Source: Bacteroidales bacterium
Lineage (GTDB): Bacteria; Bacteroidota; Bacteroidia; Bacteroidales; UBA932
NCBI GenBank assembly: GCA_017443025.1
Contig: JAFSPG010000001.1
Span: forward strand, 88,457 to 152,456
DNA: 64,000 nt
Direction: 5' to 3'
Part shown: one piece after another, positions 9,056 through 17,883 of the stretch
How the letters are laid out: each line of letters opens with the position of its first letter
How positions within the stretch are numbered: position 1 is the first letter of the stretch
Program-made: the position numbers and the translations under genes
Notes under the pieces: model-generated
Database searches by the model: none
Seen by the model: only the letters and a program-made list of their open reading frames with translations
Told to the model about the DNA's origin: nothing

Positions 9056-9162
9056 TATCTTTGCGGGCGGACGATTGACCGCGAAAGCCGACTTTGGCTC
9101 CCGAAAAGAGAGGGGACCCACAAAGTGGGGAGGATCGGCGCCGCGGAGCAATCGCCGCCCGC
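9056..9162 (+). promoter_or_regulatory. Promoter and potentially structured leader of the queCDE operon
   Basis: A -7 box TATCTTTG lies at 9056-9063. Downstream, 9063-9162 can fold extensively. GCGGGCGG (9063-9070) pairs with CCGCCCGC (9155-9162) and CGATTG (9072-9077) with CAATCG (9149-9154). Inside are CCGCG/CGCGG, GCCGA/TCGGC, a TCCC/GGGA hairpin and a CCCAC-AAA-GTGGG hairpin, giving a branched shape. If transcription starts about 7 bp after the -7 box, the outermost GC-rich arm is partly outside the RNA, but the inner stems remain. The 3' side ends 11 bases before the queC ATG. I do not recognise a preQ1-I, -II or -III aptamer, so a riboswitch is only a possibility. Confidence 0.5.
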
Positions 9163-9173
9163 AGAACAAATAT

Positions 9174-9815
9174 ATGAAAGGCTTACTTATTTATTCGGGA
9201 GGAATGGACAGCACGGTGCTGCTGTACAAGTACCGCAGCGAGATTGCACTTGCCGTCACCTTTACATATGGTGCACGGCAGGACGAGGCGCAGACCGCCT
9301 GCGCCGAGGCGAACTGCAGGAAGCTCGGCATAGAGCATCTGATCATTCCCCTCGAATTCATCGGGCAGTACTTCCAGAGCAGCATTCTCAAGGGCGGAGC
9401 CGATATTCCCCACGAAGACTACGGCGAAGGCAATATGAAGAGTACGGTGGTACCCTTCCGCAACGGCATCATGCTTTCCGTAGCCGTTGGCCTGGCCGAG
9501 AGCCGCGGGCTCGATACCGTGCTGATAGCCAATCACTCCGGCGACCACTCCATCTACCCCGACTGCCGGCCCGGCTTCATTAAAGCCATCAGTAAAGCGG
9601 CCACGGAAGGAACCTATGAGGGCGTCGTCGTGGCCTCGCCCTTCTGCAATATGACAAAGCGCGAAATAGCCCTCGAAGGCAAGGCCCTCGGCGTGCCCTT
9701 CGAGCAGAGCTATTCCTGCTACGAAGGCCGCCCTAAGCACTGCGGCACCTGCGCAACCTGCCGCGAGCGCAAGGAAGCCCTGCAAGGCTTCGACCCCACT
9801 GAATACGAAGAATAA
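9174..9815 (+). CDS. queC: 7-cyano-7-deazaguanine synthase QueC
   Basis: Makes preQ0 from 7-carboxy-7-deazaguanine and ammonia with ATP, in queuosine tRNA-modification precursor synthesis. The protein of 213 residues starts at the ATG at 9174; an in-frame extension further upstream would lie inside the leader and resembles no QueC. The PP-loop SGGMDST is at residues 8-14. The C-terminal zinc site has four cysteines in CYEGRPKHCGTCATC. Length and motifs are normal for the family. It is followed 5 bp later by queD and then queE, so the three consecutive precursor genes form one operon. Cytoplasmic. Confidence 0.95.
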   Translation: MKGLLIYSGGMDSTVLLYKYRSEIALAVTFTYGARQDEAQTACAEANCRKLGIEHLIIPLEFIGQYFQSSILKGGADIPHEDYGEGNMKSTVVPFRNGIMLSVAVGLAESRGLDTVLIANHSGDHSIYPDCRPGFIKAISKAATEGTYEGVVVASPFCNMTKREIALEGKALGVPFEQSYSCYEGRPKHCGTCATCRERKEALQGFDPTEYEE

Positions 9816-9820
9816 AAGAT

Positions 9821-10153
9821 ATGTACTACGTTAGCAAAAGACTCGAGATATCCTCGGCCCACAGCCTCAACCTCTCCTACGAGAGCAAATGCGAAGCCCT
9901 CCACGGGCACAACTGGATTGTAGTCGTGCACTGCAAATCCAAGACGCTCAACGCCGACGGAATGGTATCCGACTTCACCACAATCAAGAAGAAAATCTCC
10001 GGAGCCCTCGACCACCGCAACCTCAACGAAATCTTCGACTTCAATCCCACCGCAGAAAACATCGCCAAGTGGATATGCGACCAGATTGAGAACTGCTACA
10101 AAGTCGAAATCTGGGAATCGGAAAGCAACAAAGCCGCCTACGAAAAAGACTGA
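9821..10153 (+). CDS. queD: 6-carboxy-5,6,7,8-tetrahydropterin synthase QueD
   Basis: Converts 7,8-dihydroneopterin triphosphate to 6-carboxytetrahydropterin, the step before QueE. The 110-residue protein has the zinc histidines of the PTPS fold: ISSAHSL near residue 14 and LHGHNW near residues 29-34. It also has the DHRNLNE motif near residue 67 and a C-terminal IEVWESE-like catalytic Glu region (VEIWESESN). It lies 5 bp after queC and one base before queE, consistent with translational coupling. Short length and domain content match bacterial QueD. Confidence 0.93.
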   Translation: MYYVSKRLEISSAHSLNLSYESKCEALHGHNWIVVVHCKSKTLNADGMVSDFTTIKKKISGALDHRNLNEIFDFNPTAENIAKWICDQIENCYKVEIWESESNKAAYEKD

Positions 10154-10154
10154 A

Positions 10155-10724
10155 ATGAAGTCTTATCTGGTTAACGAGATATTCTACTCTTTCCAGGGCG
10201 AAGGTTTCTGGACCGGAATTCCGGCCCTCTTTCTTCGCCTTGCTCTCTGCAACCTCAAATGCCCCTTCTGCGACACTGATTTCTCTGCCTCGACGCCGAT
10301 GACGGCAGAAGAGATATTGTCTTCGCTGGGGAAATCATCCAAAGACTGCCGTACCGTCGTCCTGACCGGCGGAGAACCGGCACTACAGACAGACGAAGCC
10401 TTGATTAAAGTCCTCCACAAAGCAGGATACACCATCCATATCGAGACAAACGGCACCAAAGCCCTTCCGGAAGGAATCGACTGGATTACCCTCAGCCCCA
10501 AGTCCGACTGGCTGAAAGACGCCGAGCCGGTCATAACCGAGGCTGACGAGTTGAAACTCGTTTACACCGGCCAGAATCCTGAGCGTTGGCTCAGCTTCAA
10601 CGCAAAACATTTCTTCCTGCAGCCCTGCTCGCAGAAAAACACATCCGAGGTGCTCGCTTATATTCTTGAACACCCCGGATGGAGATTAAGTCTTCAGACT
10701 CACAAGTATTTCGGATTCCGCTGA
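10155..10724 (+). CDS. queE: 7-carboxy-7-deazaguanine synthase QueE
   Basis: A radical SAM enzyme that contracts 6-carboxytetrahydropterin to 7-carboxy-7-deazaguanine. The best start is the ATG at 10155, one base after the queD stop, giving 189 residues beginning MKSYLVNEIFYSFQGEG. The cluster motif is CNLKCPFC (CX3CX2C), near residue 33, and the glycine-rich SAM motif is VLTGGEP. The order queC-queD-queE gives the enzymes from dihydroneopterin triphosphate to preQ0. The stop is 3 bp from the convergent lipoprotein gene. Confidence 0.94.
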   Translation: MKSYLVNEIFYSFQGEGFWTGIPALFLRLALCNLKCPFCDTDFSASTPMTAEEILSSLGKSSKDCRTVVLTGGEPALQTDEALIKVLHKAGYTIHIETNGTKALPEGIDWITLSPKSDWLKDAEPVITEADELKLVYTGQNPERWLSFNAKHFFLQPCSQKNTSEVLAYILEHPGWRLSLQTHKYFGFR

Positions 10725-10727
10725 TTC

Positions 10728-11489
10728 CTATTTTCCAACGGCCTTGAGCCTGCTCCTCAAATAATTGGAGAAATCCGTTCCGCCGGCATCGTCGGAAGCG
10801 GCAAGCCATTCGGAAGAAAGATTGTAATCGCCCATCACATAGAAAGCGACAGCGACATTGTATGCGGCGCAGGCGCGGCGCAGACCGCTTTTTCCCTTGG
10901 CAAGAGCCATCCAGAGCTTTATAGCCTCGTGCCACTTCATGTTATAAGCGGCCTTGGCGGGGGCGTCCCATTCTGAAGAATCGTAGTAATACAGGACGAT
11001 GGTTTCAGTTGCCCAGGTGGAAAGGAAGGAATCGAAGTCGAGGGTAGGATTGGCAGTGTAAACCTTGACGGTATCGGTCTTTGCCATTGAATCGTAAACG
11101 CAGAGGCGGGCAGCCTGCGACTTGGCAGAGCCGTCGAGAAGGAAGATGACATCTTTGTCGGTATCCATCACAAGGTTTACGAGAGTATCACGGCTCGCAT
11201 AATCGGCGGCCGGATTGACCGACAGATTATAAAGCCCTACGACGGACTCTCCGCCAAAATAATCCTTTTCGAGAGATGCCGCAAACTCTTCGGCCATTTC
11301 ACGGGCGCGGGCGGTGTCCTTGGGTGCAGCCACATAGACTATGCCCATCGATTTACCGGAAAGGTTGTAACCGGACGGAGATGGCCTCCTCAGCTGAAGA
11401 TCCATCGAAAAGAACTGCGGAGAGCAGGATACTGCCAGGGCAAACAGGCCAAGGCAAAGCATTACCGGATAAAGCAAATTCTTCTTCAT
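10728..11489 (-). CDS. Predicted lipoprotein, possibly DUF6340-like
   Basis: A 253-residue secreted protein. The start chosen is the ATG at 11489, because a GGAGG sequence lies a few bases upstream and the resulting N-terminus MKKNLLYPVMLCLGLFALAV followed by SC is a good lipoprotein signal with the lipobox cysteine near residue 22; the longer reading adds ten unlikely residues and overlaps rimO. The mature part has alternating strands and helices and a helical, TPR-like C-terminal region (AAYNVAVAFYVMGDYNLSS). It probably sits at the outer or inner membrane facing the periplasm. It starts 8 bp after the rimO stop and is probably co-transcribed. Function unknown; the DUF6340 link is from memory and not certain. 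Confidence 0.7.
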   Translation of the reverse strand: MKKNLLYPVMLCLGLFALAVSCSPQFFSMDLQLRRPSPSGYNLSGKSMGIVYVAAPKDTARAREMAEEFAASLEKDYFGGESVVGLYNLSVNPAADYASRDTLVNLVMDTDKDVIFLLDGSAKSQAARLCVYDSMAKTDTVKVYTANPTLDFDSFLSTWATETIVLYYYDSSEWDAPAKAAYNMKWHEAIKLWMALAKGKSGLRRACAAYNVAVAFYVMGDYNLSSEWLAASDDAGGTDFSNYLRSRLKAVGK

Positions 11490-11497
11490 ATTTCCTC

Positions 11498-12820
11498 CTA
11501 TTCCAAAACGGCCTGACATTCCCCGAGAAGGTCATATTCATCGGCCGAAACAATTTTCACATCAAGGAATTTCCCGACCATTGCGGAGCCGTCGGAGCCC
11601 ATCTGCGGAGTCATCTTCACGAGGATTTCTCCGTCCACCTCGGGACTCTCGAACTGGCTGCGGCACACGAGGATACCATCGTCGGTGCAGGCATCGACAA
11701 GCACCTTGACAGTTCTCCCGACGCGGGTCTGGTTGTATGCAAATGATATACCACGCTGCACCTCCATAAGGCGGGCAAGGCGGCTTTTCTTAGTTCGCGG
11801 CGTAACGCTGTCGCGGAGATTGGCCGCGCCATAGGTTCCCTCCTCCTCGGAGTAGGTAAATGCACCAAGCCTTTCGAACTTAGCCTCGCGGACAAAATCC
11901 AGCAGAGCCTCGAACTCGGCCCTGCCTTCGCCGGGATGGCCCACCATCATAGTCGTACGGAGTACGATTCCCGGCACCTTCGCCCGAATCGTCTTTACCA
12001 GAGACTTCGTCCATTCCATATCGACTCCGCGGCGCATGGCGCCAAGAACGGGGTCGGCGACGTGCTGGAGCGGAATGTCGAGATACTTGCAGAGCTTGGG
12101 ATTGTTTTGCATCTCATCCAGGACATCCTCCGGGAAATCCGCAGGATAGGAATAGTGGATTCGAATCCACTCTATCCCGGGGATTGAGGAGAGAAGGCGG
12201 AGCAGATCTGCGAGCGAGCGCCGCCGGTACAGGTCGAGGCCGTAAAAAGTGGTATCCTGTGCAATCAGGATTAGTTCGCGGACTCCCCTTTCGGCCAGAG
12301 CCCTGGCCTCCTGCTCGAGCACTTCCATCGGCACTGAACGATGTCTGCCACGGATAAGCGGAATGGCGCAGTAGGAGCAGCGGCGGTCACAGCCTTCCGA
12401 AATCTTCAGGAAGGCATAGGAAGGGTGTCCTTCTACGAATCGTGCCGATTCAGGCGCGGGCCCCACGCCCAGCGCCTTGAGGACCGGGGCAAGCTCACGC
12501 GCCCCGAACCATCCATCCACCTCCGGAATCAGCCCCGGAAGTTCATCCTTATATCTCTGCGAGAGGCAGCCGAAGACGAGAAGCTTCCCAACGGAGCCCT
12601 CTTTCTTCCGGCCTACCGCATCGAAAATCGCCTGAATGGATTCTTCCTTGGCATCGCCGATAAAGCCGCAGGTATTAATGAGCAGGACGTCGACCTTGGC
12701 GTCGCTTTCCGCCTCAGGCACAATCTCGTAACCCTCCTGCGCACTGGCAAGAAGGTGGGATGTGTCCACCGTATTCTTGGAACATCCCAGAGTAATTACC
12801 TGAAGACGGGGCTTTTTCAT
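11498..12820 (-). CDS. rimO: Ribosomal protein S12 methylthiotransferase RimO
   Basis: Adds a methylthio group to the conserved aspartate of ribosomal protein S12. The 440-residue protein has the N-terminal UPF0004 domain with cluster cysteines (TLGCSKN, NTCGFI, VFGCLSQ), the radical SAM core CDRRCSYC (CX3CX2C) near residue 145, and a C-terminal TRAM domain. The opening KPRLQVITLGCSKNTVDT separates RimO from MiaB. Its start lies directly against the stop of the DUF5606 gene, and the lipoprotein gene follows, so the three are probably one transcript. Confidence 0.95.
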   Translation of the reverse strand: MKKPRLQVITLGCSKNTVDTSHLLASAQEGYEIVPEAESDAKVDVLLINTCGFIGDAKEESIQAIFDAVGRKKEGSVGKLLVFGCLSQRYKDELPGLIPEVDGWFGARELAPVLKALGVGPAPESARFVEGHPSYAFLKISEGCDRRCSYCAIPLIRGRHRSVPMEVLEQEARALAERGVRELILIAQDTTFYGLDLYRRRSLADLLRLLSSIPGIEWIRIHYSYPADFPEDVLDEMQNNPKLCKYLDIPLQHVADPVLGAMRRGVDMEWTKSLVKTIRAKVPGIVLRTTMMVGHPGEGRAEFEALLDFVREAKFERLGAFTYSEEEGTYGAANLRDSVTPRTKKSRLARLMEVQRGISFAYNQTRVGRTVKVLVDACTDDGILVCRSQFESPEVDGEILVKMTPQMGSDGSAMVGKFLDVKIVSADEYDLLGECQAVLE

Positions 12821-13258
12821 TTATTTGGCTTCTGCTTCGGCCTTACGGTCTTCGTCGGTCATGAAATCGAGCGAAGCGTGTTTCTTGAGAAGGTTGTACC
12901 AGAGAACGACCTTGCGCATATGGGACACGTAAAAGCGATTGGCATCGTAATCCGGAACGGCCTTGGCAAAAAGCTCGCGGAGTTCATCGTCGGAGGCCTT
13001 GGCGGAAGGGGCGTCCTTTTCGCCGAGGGCGGCTTTGAGCTTGAGGAATACCTCGCTGAGCTTCATCTCTCCTTCGTCGGTATAAATGGAGATGTCTTCG
13101 AGGGAAGTAATCTTGCTGCGGACGTTAAGGCAGGTCCTTGAATCGTCGGCCAGATTACGGGCGATGGCGCCGTTGCGGGCCTGAGCAATATATTCGAAAA
13201 GACCTCCGTTACCTGAAACGGAAAGAATTTTTGTGAGATCGGTTTTCTTTGTAGCCAT
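12821..13258 (-). CDS. DUF5606 family protein
   Basis: A 145-residue cytoplasmic protein starting MATKKTDLTKILSVSGNGG. The start at 13258 is preferred to one 27 bases upstream because it gives the conserved opening of this Bacteroidetes-restricted family. The protein has a small beta-rich N-terminal half (LSVSGNGGLFEYIAQARNGA, SKITSLEDISIYTDEGE) and a charged helical tail ending in Glu/Ala/Lys repeats. No catalytic motif is evident and the function is not known. It lies between coaE and rimO on the same strand, 13 bp after coaE. Confidence 0.8.
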   Translation of the reverse strand: MATKKTDLTKILSVSGNGGLFEYIAQARNGAIARNLADDSRTCLNVRSKITSLEDISIYTDEGEMKLSEVFLKLKAALGEKDAPSAKASDDELRELFAKAVPDYDANRFYVSHMRKVVLWYNLLKKHASLDFMTDEDRKAEAEAK

Positions 13259-13271
13259 AGTTATGATGTTT

Positions 13272-13865
13272 TTATTTATTTCCAAACTGCAAATATAATG
13301 AATTCAGGGCAGATTCAACCTGGCTGCGCAGATTCTCAAGGCCTGAATCATTGCGGACGACGGCTCCGGCCGCGGCCCCGGCCAGATTCCTCTGGCTGGC
13401 CATGCGGCGGCGTACATCCTCGGCAGATATGCCGTCACGGCCGCAAACCCGCGCGATTCGCTCTTCCTCCGGAGCATCCACGAAGATGATGAAGTCAAAA
13501 ATATCCTTGAAGACGGGCTTCTCGAAGGCGATGGCCGATTCCATAGCCGAATATGCCGAATCAAACCCGTTCTGCCAGGAACGGAAGTCCTTCAGAAGGG
13601 CAGGATATACGATGGCCTCGAGGCGTTCCAGGCTGGCGGAAGAGGAAAAGACGATTTTTGAGAGAACCGTCCTGTTTACTCCTTCCGGCGTGAGTACTTC
13701 CTGCCCGAAAGCCTCTGCAACACTGCTCCGCAGGGCTATATCTTCGCGGTACAGGCGATGTACGGCGGAATCGCTGTCATAAACCGGGATACCGGATTCC
13801 GACAAGACACGAGAAACTTCGGTCTTGCCGCTGCCGATACCACCTGTAACCAAAATGGTTACCAT
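13272..13865 (-). CDS. coaE: Dephospho-CoA kinase CoaE
   Basis: Phosphorylates dephospho-CoA at the 3' hydroxyl in the last step of coenzyme A synthesis. The P-loop GGIGSGKTEV is at the N-terminus and the family motif YDSDSAVHRLY follows at about residue 30. The start at 13865 overlaps the ybbR stop by 7 bases, which fits translational coupling, and is preferred over a slightly longer frame. At about 197 residues the protein has the usual length. It is part of the nusB-yajC-ybbR-coaE cluster. Confidence 0.93.
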   Translation of the reverse strand: MVTILVTGGIGSGKTEVSRVLSESGIPVYDSDSAVHRLYREDIALRSSVAEAFGQEVLTPEGVNRTVLSKIVFSSSASLERLEAIVYPALLKDFRSWQNGFDSAYSAMESAIAFEKPVFKDIFDFIIFVDAPEEERIARVCGRDGISAEDVRRRMASQRNLAGAAAGAVVRNDSGLENLRSQVESALNSLYLQFGNK

Positions 13866-14830
13866 AGAGTAACCTCCATACAATCAAAGACTTCCGGCTC
13901 GAGAGAAACCGAAAGGACGCCATCGTGCAGATTGTCGATACGCCCGACACACTGCCCCTGCAAAGAGGTTCGGAAGTCGTTGTAATCGACATATACGGAC
14001 ACCTGCTTCATTTCGGCAGAAACCGGGAAACGGCAGCGCATTACCACACGGGCGGTTGAAGGATAAACGATAAGATTCTTGCCCTGCGGAACCCCGCGGA
14101 CCTCCACCGGAAGCTCCGAAACCAGCTCGACATATCTGACTACGTCGAAGCTGTAGTCGACCTTCTCGACAGAGTACCTCAGCCCCTGCATCTTTTGCAG
14201 ACTGACGGAGGAAAAATACTTCGAATTGACTCCGGAGGGCGAAATAGTTTCGGTTTTAACCGACGTAAGCGTCTTCAGAAGCGCAGGGTCTCCGAAGACA
14301 GTGACGGAATCAGGGTCGCATTCAATATCCCCCACTCTCACGTACTGCGGGCTGCAGGAGATGTCGGATACCGGCTCTACCGGAAGAACACGGCTGTCCT
14401 GATAGGGAAAACGGAAAAGCAGGGTATCCGAGAGGAAGGCCTCAACGGTAACTCCGTCTCCGAAAATACTGGAGGCAGCATTCTTTAGACCTGCGACCGT
14501 AACATAGAACAAGTCGCCTCCCTTCGGGTGCAGGTCAGATGGTGAAAAAGTAACGGGAACCGGAAGCTCCCTTTCCTTACGCGAAAGGCGAATCATCCGA
14601 TATCCCGTACTGCGGCAGTCGGCCTTTACAAGGGCCGGCGAAGATGCCCTGAAAGCGTGCCCGGGCAGGTTGCACTGGGCCACGACAGGCACCGACACAA
14701 TATCCCGGTAATTTAGCGAAAGATTGTGAATCAGCCATATACCAAAGGACAGCAGAAGGGCCATGACGAAAACCGCCAGGTCCCTTCCGCCGAAGCCTTT
14801 TTCTCCTTCACTGCCGCTCCGGAGTTTCAT
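13859..14830 (-). CDS. YbbR-like domain protein
   Basis: A 323-residue protein with a short cytoplasmic N-terminus, one membrane anchor (DLAVFVMALLLSFGIWLIH, about residues 17-35) and an extracytoplasmic part made of YbbR-type beta repeats (YVRVGDIECDPDSVTVFGD, typical of the repeat). In Firmicutes YbbR (CdaR) regulates the diadenylate cyclase CdaA. In Bacteroidetes the gene instead sits between yajC and coaE as here, and no cyclase gene is adjacent. It overlaps coaE by 7 bases and follows yajC by 6. Confidence 0.82.
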   Translation of the reverse strand: MKLRSGSEGEKGFGGRDLAVFVMALLLSFGIWLIHNLSLNYRDIVSVPVVAQCNLPGHAFRASSPALVKADCRSTGYRMIRLSRKERELPVPVTFSPSDLHPKGGDLFYVTVAGLKNAASSIFGDGVTVEAFLSDTLLFRFPYQDSRVLPVEPVSDISCSPQYVRVGDIECDPDSVTVFGDPALLKTLTSVKTETISPSGVNSKYFSSVSLQKMQGLRYSVEKVDYSFDVVRYVELVSELPVEVRGVPQGKNLIVYPSTARVVMRCRFPVSAEMKQVSVYVDYNDFRTSLQGQCVGRIDNLHDGVLSVSLEPEVFDCMEVTLW

Positions 14831-14836
14831 CGGATA

Positions 14837-15190
14837 CTATTTCTGGGTGTCTGAGAAATCCTTTACCAGGGAAGCCTTGGCAACGCGGAGTTTGGTCTCG
14901 CCGTCGACCTTGATGAGGACGCTGGCTTCTTCGACCTGATCGACAGTGCCATAGATACCGCCGGCAGTCACGACTTTGTCGCCTTTCTTGAGGCCGTCGC
15001 GGAACTTCTGGAGTTCCTTCTGCTGCTTGCGCTGGGGACGGATCATGAAGAACCACATGACGCCGAAGATGAGGAGAAGCATGATCCACATCATTCCGCC
15101 GCCCTGGGGTGCGGGCTGGGCACCTTCGCCGGCAGCTGCGGGAGCAGCCATTTCGGCGCCGGCCTGAAGAAGAGTAAGTAAGTTAATCAT
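14837..15190 (-). CDS. yajC: Preprotein translocase subunit YajC
   Basis: A small accessory subunit of the SecDF-YajC complex in the inner membrane. The 117-residue protein has one membrane segment (MMWIMLLLIFGVMWFFMIRP, about 33-52) followed by the family motif RPQRKQQKELQKF and a basic-acidic beta domain (GLKKGDKVVTAGGIYGTV). The N-terminal stretch is rich in Ala, Gly and Pro. It belongs to the nusB-yajC-ybbR-coaE cluster, 30 bp after nusB. Confidence 0.93.
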   Translation of the reverse strand: MINLLTLLQAGAEMAAPAAAGEGAQPAPQGGGMMWIMLLLIFGVMWFFMIRPQRKQQKELQKFRDGLKKGDKVVTAGGIYGTVDQVEEASVLIKVDGETKLRVAKASLVKDFSDTQK

Positions 15191-15220
15191 CGTTATAAAA
15201 TTTAATTAAGTATTTGATTA

Positions 15221-16162
15221 TTAAATAGTCCTTCCGTTTTCACGGGCAAGTTTGTCGAGTAGTCCGTTGACAAAGCCCGCACTCTTGGGAGAGCAGTAGA
15301 ACTTGGAAATCTCGACATATTCATTAATCGATACCCTGACGGGAATGTCGGGGAAATTGTCGATTTCAGCCATCGCACAGGCTATCAATGCCATGTCCGA
15401 AGAGAAAAGGCGGTCCTTGTCCCAGTCCGGTACCATAGTGACTACCTTTTCGAAATACTTTTCATATCCTGCAAGTGCGCAGCTGAGGAGCTTGAGGGCA
15501 AAATCCTTGTCGCTCGTCATAGTCGCCCCGGGATTCTTTTTCAGGATTATGTCGCTCTGATAAAGCTCGGGCAGGCGCCAGGGCTTTCCGGATGCCATGT
15601 CGTCCATGGTACGGCAGCACCAGGTAAGAGCATAGCCGATATCGTCGGTCCAAAGGATGGAAAGTTCTTCGAGAATCGCCTCCAGAGCGGCATTATCTTC
15701 GAATTCCCTCTCGAAGATGGTCTTGAAAAGGCGGCAGTCGCCGGCGAGGGTATTCTCCCCCTTGCGGAGATAATCAGCGTAGTAATCGCTTGCTGAAACG
15801 GCATCGAAGAGGTCGCGGATGAAGATGTCGAACCTTTCCCAGGAGAGTTTCTTGCGCTCGAGAAGCTTCTGAAAATCGATATCTTCGGCCAGAATCGGGG
15901 CAAGGAGATTGTTTACGAAGGTTTCGTTGGGATGAAGTTCCTCCTCTGTGGGAGCGAACTTGCCACGTGCCGCTTCAATCCTGGATTTCGCCTCGGCGGT
16001 AAGGGGCTGGATGACAGCCATCATCAGGAGGTAAAGGTCGCGGGTGGCTTCGCACGAGGCTTCGAACATTTTCTTCGCATCTTTCTGTGAGAGCTCGCCC
16101 GTAACTGCGTATCCATAAATGATTTTGAAGGCTTTAACCCTTAGAATCCGTCTGTTCAGCAT
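15221..16162 (-). CDS. nusB: Transcription antitermination factor NusB (long Bacteroidetes form)
   Basis: NusB binds BoxA RNA with S10 and promotes antitermination on rRNA operons. The protein is 313 residues, about twice the length of the E. coli protein, as is usual in Bacteroidetes. It opens MLNRRILRVKAFKIIYGYAV, matching the NusB first helix (R..R..A...LY), and the NusB core with RVSINEYVEISKFYCSPKS is at the C-terminus (about 275-295). The extra middle part is helical. A minus-strand TATATTTG box at 16191-16184 is a likely -7 element. It is divergent from the PUR-like gene. Confidence 0.88.
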   Translation of the reverse strand: MLNRRILRVKAFKIIYGYAVTGELSQKDAKKMFEASCEATRDLYLLMMAVIQPLTAEAKSRIEAARGKFAPTEEELHPNETFVNNLLAPILAEDIDFQKLLERKKLSWERFDIFIRDLFDAVSASDYYADYLRKGENTLAGDCRLFKTIFEREFEDNAALEAILEELSILWTDDIGYALTWCCRTMDDMASGKPWRLPELYQSDIILKKNPGATMTSDKDFALKLLSCALAGYEKYFEKVVTMVPDWDKDRLFSSDMALIACAMAEIDNFPDIPVRVSINEYVEISKFYCSPKSAGFVNGLLDKLARENGRTI

Positions 16163-16252
16163 AATATTTTGAAAAATTTCTCACAAATATAGTCGCATTT
16201 TCACAAATTTCATTAAATTTGACAATTATTATTGAAAAATTTAGGTTGAGAT

Positions 16253-16582
16253 ATGTACAGAGATGATTACGACGGCAGCTTTTCCCGGGACAAACTGGGA
16301 GAGGATGTGTATTCAAAGCCGGTGAGAGCCGGAAAACGAACGTATTTCTTTGACGTTAAGGCTACTAAAGGTCGCCGCGACTTCTTCCTGACCATCACCG
16401 AGAGCAAACGCCGCACCGAATCCGACGGAAGGTTCTCTTTCGACAAGCACAAGATTTTCCTCTACAAGGAAGATTTTGACAAGTTTGCCGAAGGTTTGCA
16501 GGAGGTTGTGGATTATATCCGTAACAACTGCCTCAGCGGCGAAGGTTCCAACATTCAAAGCGATTCTGTTGACGAGTTTTAA
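16253..16582 (+). CDS. PUR-alpha-like nucleic acid binding protein (DUF3276)
   Basis: A 109-residue cytoplasmic protein of the bacterial PUR family, found in Bacteroidetes and spirochaetes and thought to bind single-stranded DNA or RNA. The PUR repeat signature is visible in TYFFDVKATKGRRDFFLTI and the following RRFSFDKHKIFLYKEDF-like region (residues about 28-75). A TAAATTTG -7 box at 16214-16221 precedes it by about 31 bp. The deaminase gene begins 3 bp after its stop. Target sequences in this group are unknown. Confidence 0.85.
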   Translation: MYRDDYDGSFSRDKLGEDVYSKPVRAGKRTYFFDVKATKGRRDFFLTITESKRRTESDGRFSFDKHKIFLYKEDFDKFAEGLQEVVDYIRNNCLSGEGSNIQSDSVDEF

Positions 16583-16585
16583 CGT

Positions 16586-17857
16586 ATGAGGGCCATTCTG
16601 CTTAAAAACATCGCGCTGGACGGTTCTCAAAAGGACATTTTAATCAAAGACGGCATTATCGCCGACATCTGCGCGCCTGAGGGTGCGGGGGCTGACATAA
16701 CCCCCGACGCCGAGATAGTTGATTGTAGAGGAAAGGCAGCGTTCCCCGGTTTCATCAACATGCATACCCACGCCGGAATGGCTCTGATGCGCGGGATGCA
16801 GGAAGATGTCAACTTCCAGGTATGGATCGACAATGTCTGGAAGATGGAGAAAGGCATTGACCCCGACTTCATCTACTGGAGCACGAAAGCGGCCGCCCTG
16901 GAAATGATAAAGACAGGCACCACCACCTTCAACGACCAGTACTGGTTCATCCCTGATGCCCACAGAGCGGTCGCGGAAATGGGAATCAGCCCGGTATTTT
17001 CCTATGTCTTTCTCGACGGCGGCGATGCCTCCAAGGCCGAAAGGCAGAAAGACGAGTTCCTTAGCCTCTACGAGCAGTCGCTTTCCTGGAAAGACGATGC
17101 CAAACTCATCGTCACCTTCCACGCCGTCTACTCAGTAAGCGAAGAACTGATTGTCTGGGCCGCGGAATTCGCCCGCAAGCACAATCTCCTGCTTCACGCC
17201 CATCTCAGCGAAACAAGGAGTGAAGTTGAAAACTGCAAGGCCTCCCACGGAGGGCTCTCCCCCGTCGAGTACCTCGACCGCCTCGGCATACTCGGCCCCG
17301 ACCTCATCGCAGCCCACACCCTGTGGCTCTCCGATAACGACATCCGTCTTCTCGGCGAGCATAAAGTCAACTGTGTCCATAACATAAATTCAAACCTCAA
17401 ACTAGCGTCGGGATACCAGTTCAAGTATCAGGAACTGCGTGATGCCGGCGCCAATGTCTGCCTAGGAACCGACGGCTGCGCCTCTTCGAACAACCTCGAC
17501 ATGCTCGAGGCCATGAAAACATCAGCCATCGTCCAGAAAGCCTGGAGAGATGACCCTACGGCCATGCCTCTCGAAGAACTTGCCGCCGCCGCAACGATTA
17601 ACGGTGCCCGCGCCCTGCACCTGAACACCGGAGAAATCGCCGTCGGCAAACGCGCCGACATCCTGATTGTCGACACCGACAACAGTTTCTTCCTCTCGCC
17701 CGCCCCCTTCCTCGCCAACTTCGTTTACTCGGCCCACAGCGACTGCATCGATTCAGTAATCGCAGGAGGCCGTTTCGTAATGAAGCACCGCATAGTCACC
17801 GGAGAGAAGGAAATCCTTGAAGGCGCCAGGACAGTATTGTACAAAATCAAACCATAA
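16586..17857 (+). CDS. Amidohydrolase: 5-methylthioadenosine/S-adenosylhomocysteine deaminase-like
   Basis: A 423-residue metal-dependent deaminase of the MtaD/SsnA/TrzN group. Metal ligands are visible: [10 protein letters not shown] (HxH near residue 60), FHAVYSVS (near 178), [11 protein letters not shown] (near 206) and [14 protein letters not shown] (catalytic Asp near 296). Family members deaminate adenine-type nucleosides such as 5-methylthioadenosine or S-adenosylhomocysteine, producing inosine analogues; the exact substrate cannot be fixed here. It lies between the PUR-like gene (3 bp) and purine nucleoside phosphorylase (26 bp), which fits purine salvage. Confidence 0.88.
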   Translation: MRAILLKNIALDGSQKDILIKDGIIADICAPEGAGADITPDAEIVDCRGKAAFPGFINMHTHAGMALMRGMQEDVNFQVWIDNVWKMEKGIDPDFIYWSTKAAALEMIKTGTTTFNDQYWFIPDAHRAVAEMGISPVFSYVFLDGGDASKAERQKDEFLSLYEQSLSWKDDAKLIVTFHAVYSVSEELIVWAAEFARKHNLLLHAHLSETRSEVENCKASHGGLSPVEYLDRLGILGPDLIAAHTLWLSDNDIRLLGEHKVNCVHNINSNLKLASGYQFKYQELRDAGANVCLGTDGCASSNNLDMLEAMKTSAIVQKAWRDDPTAMPLEELAAAATINGARALHLNTGEIAVGKRADILIVDTDNSFFLSPAPFLANFVYSAHSDCIDSVIAGGRFVMKHRIVTGEKEILEGARTVLYKIKP

Positions 17858-17883
17858 TAAACTTCATAAGCACATATAACACA

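Noticed and set aside
9063-9162. Calling the queC leader a preQ1 riboswitch
   Set aside because: I cannot find the conserved elements of preQ1-I, -II or -III; only the base pairing and gene context support regulation.
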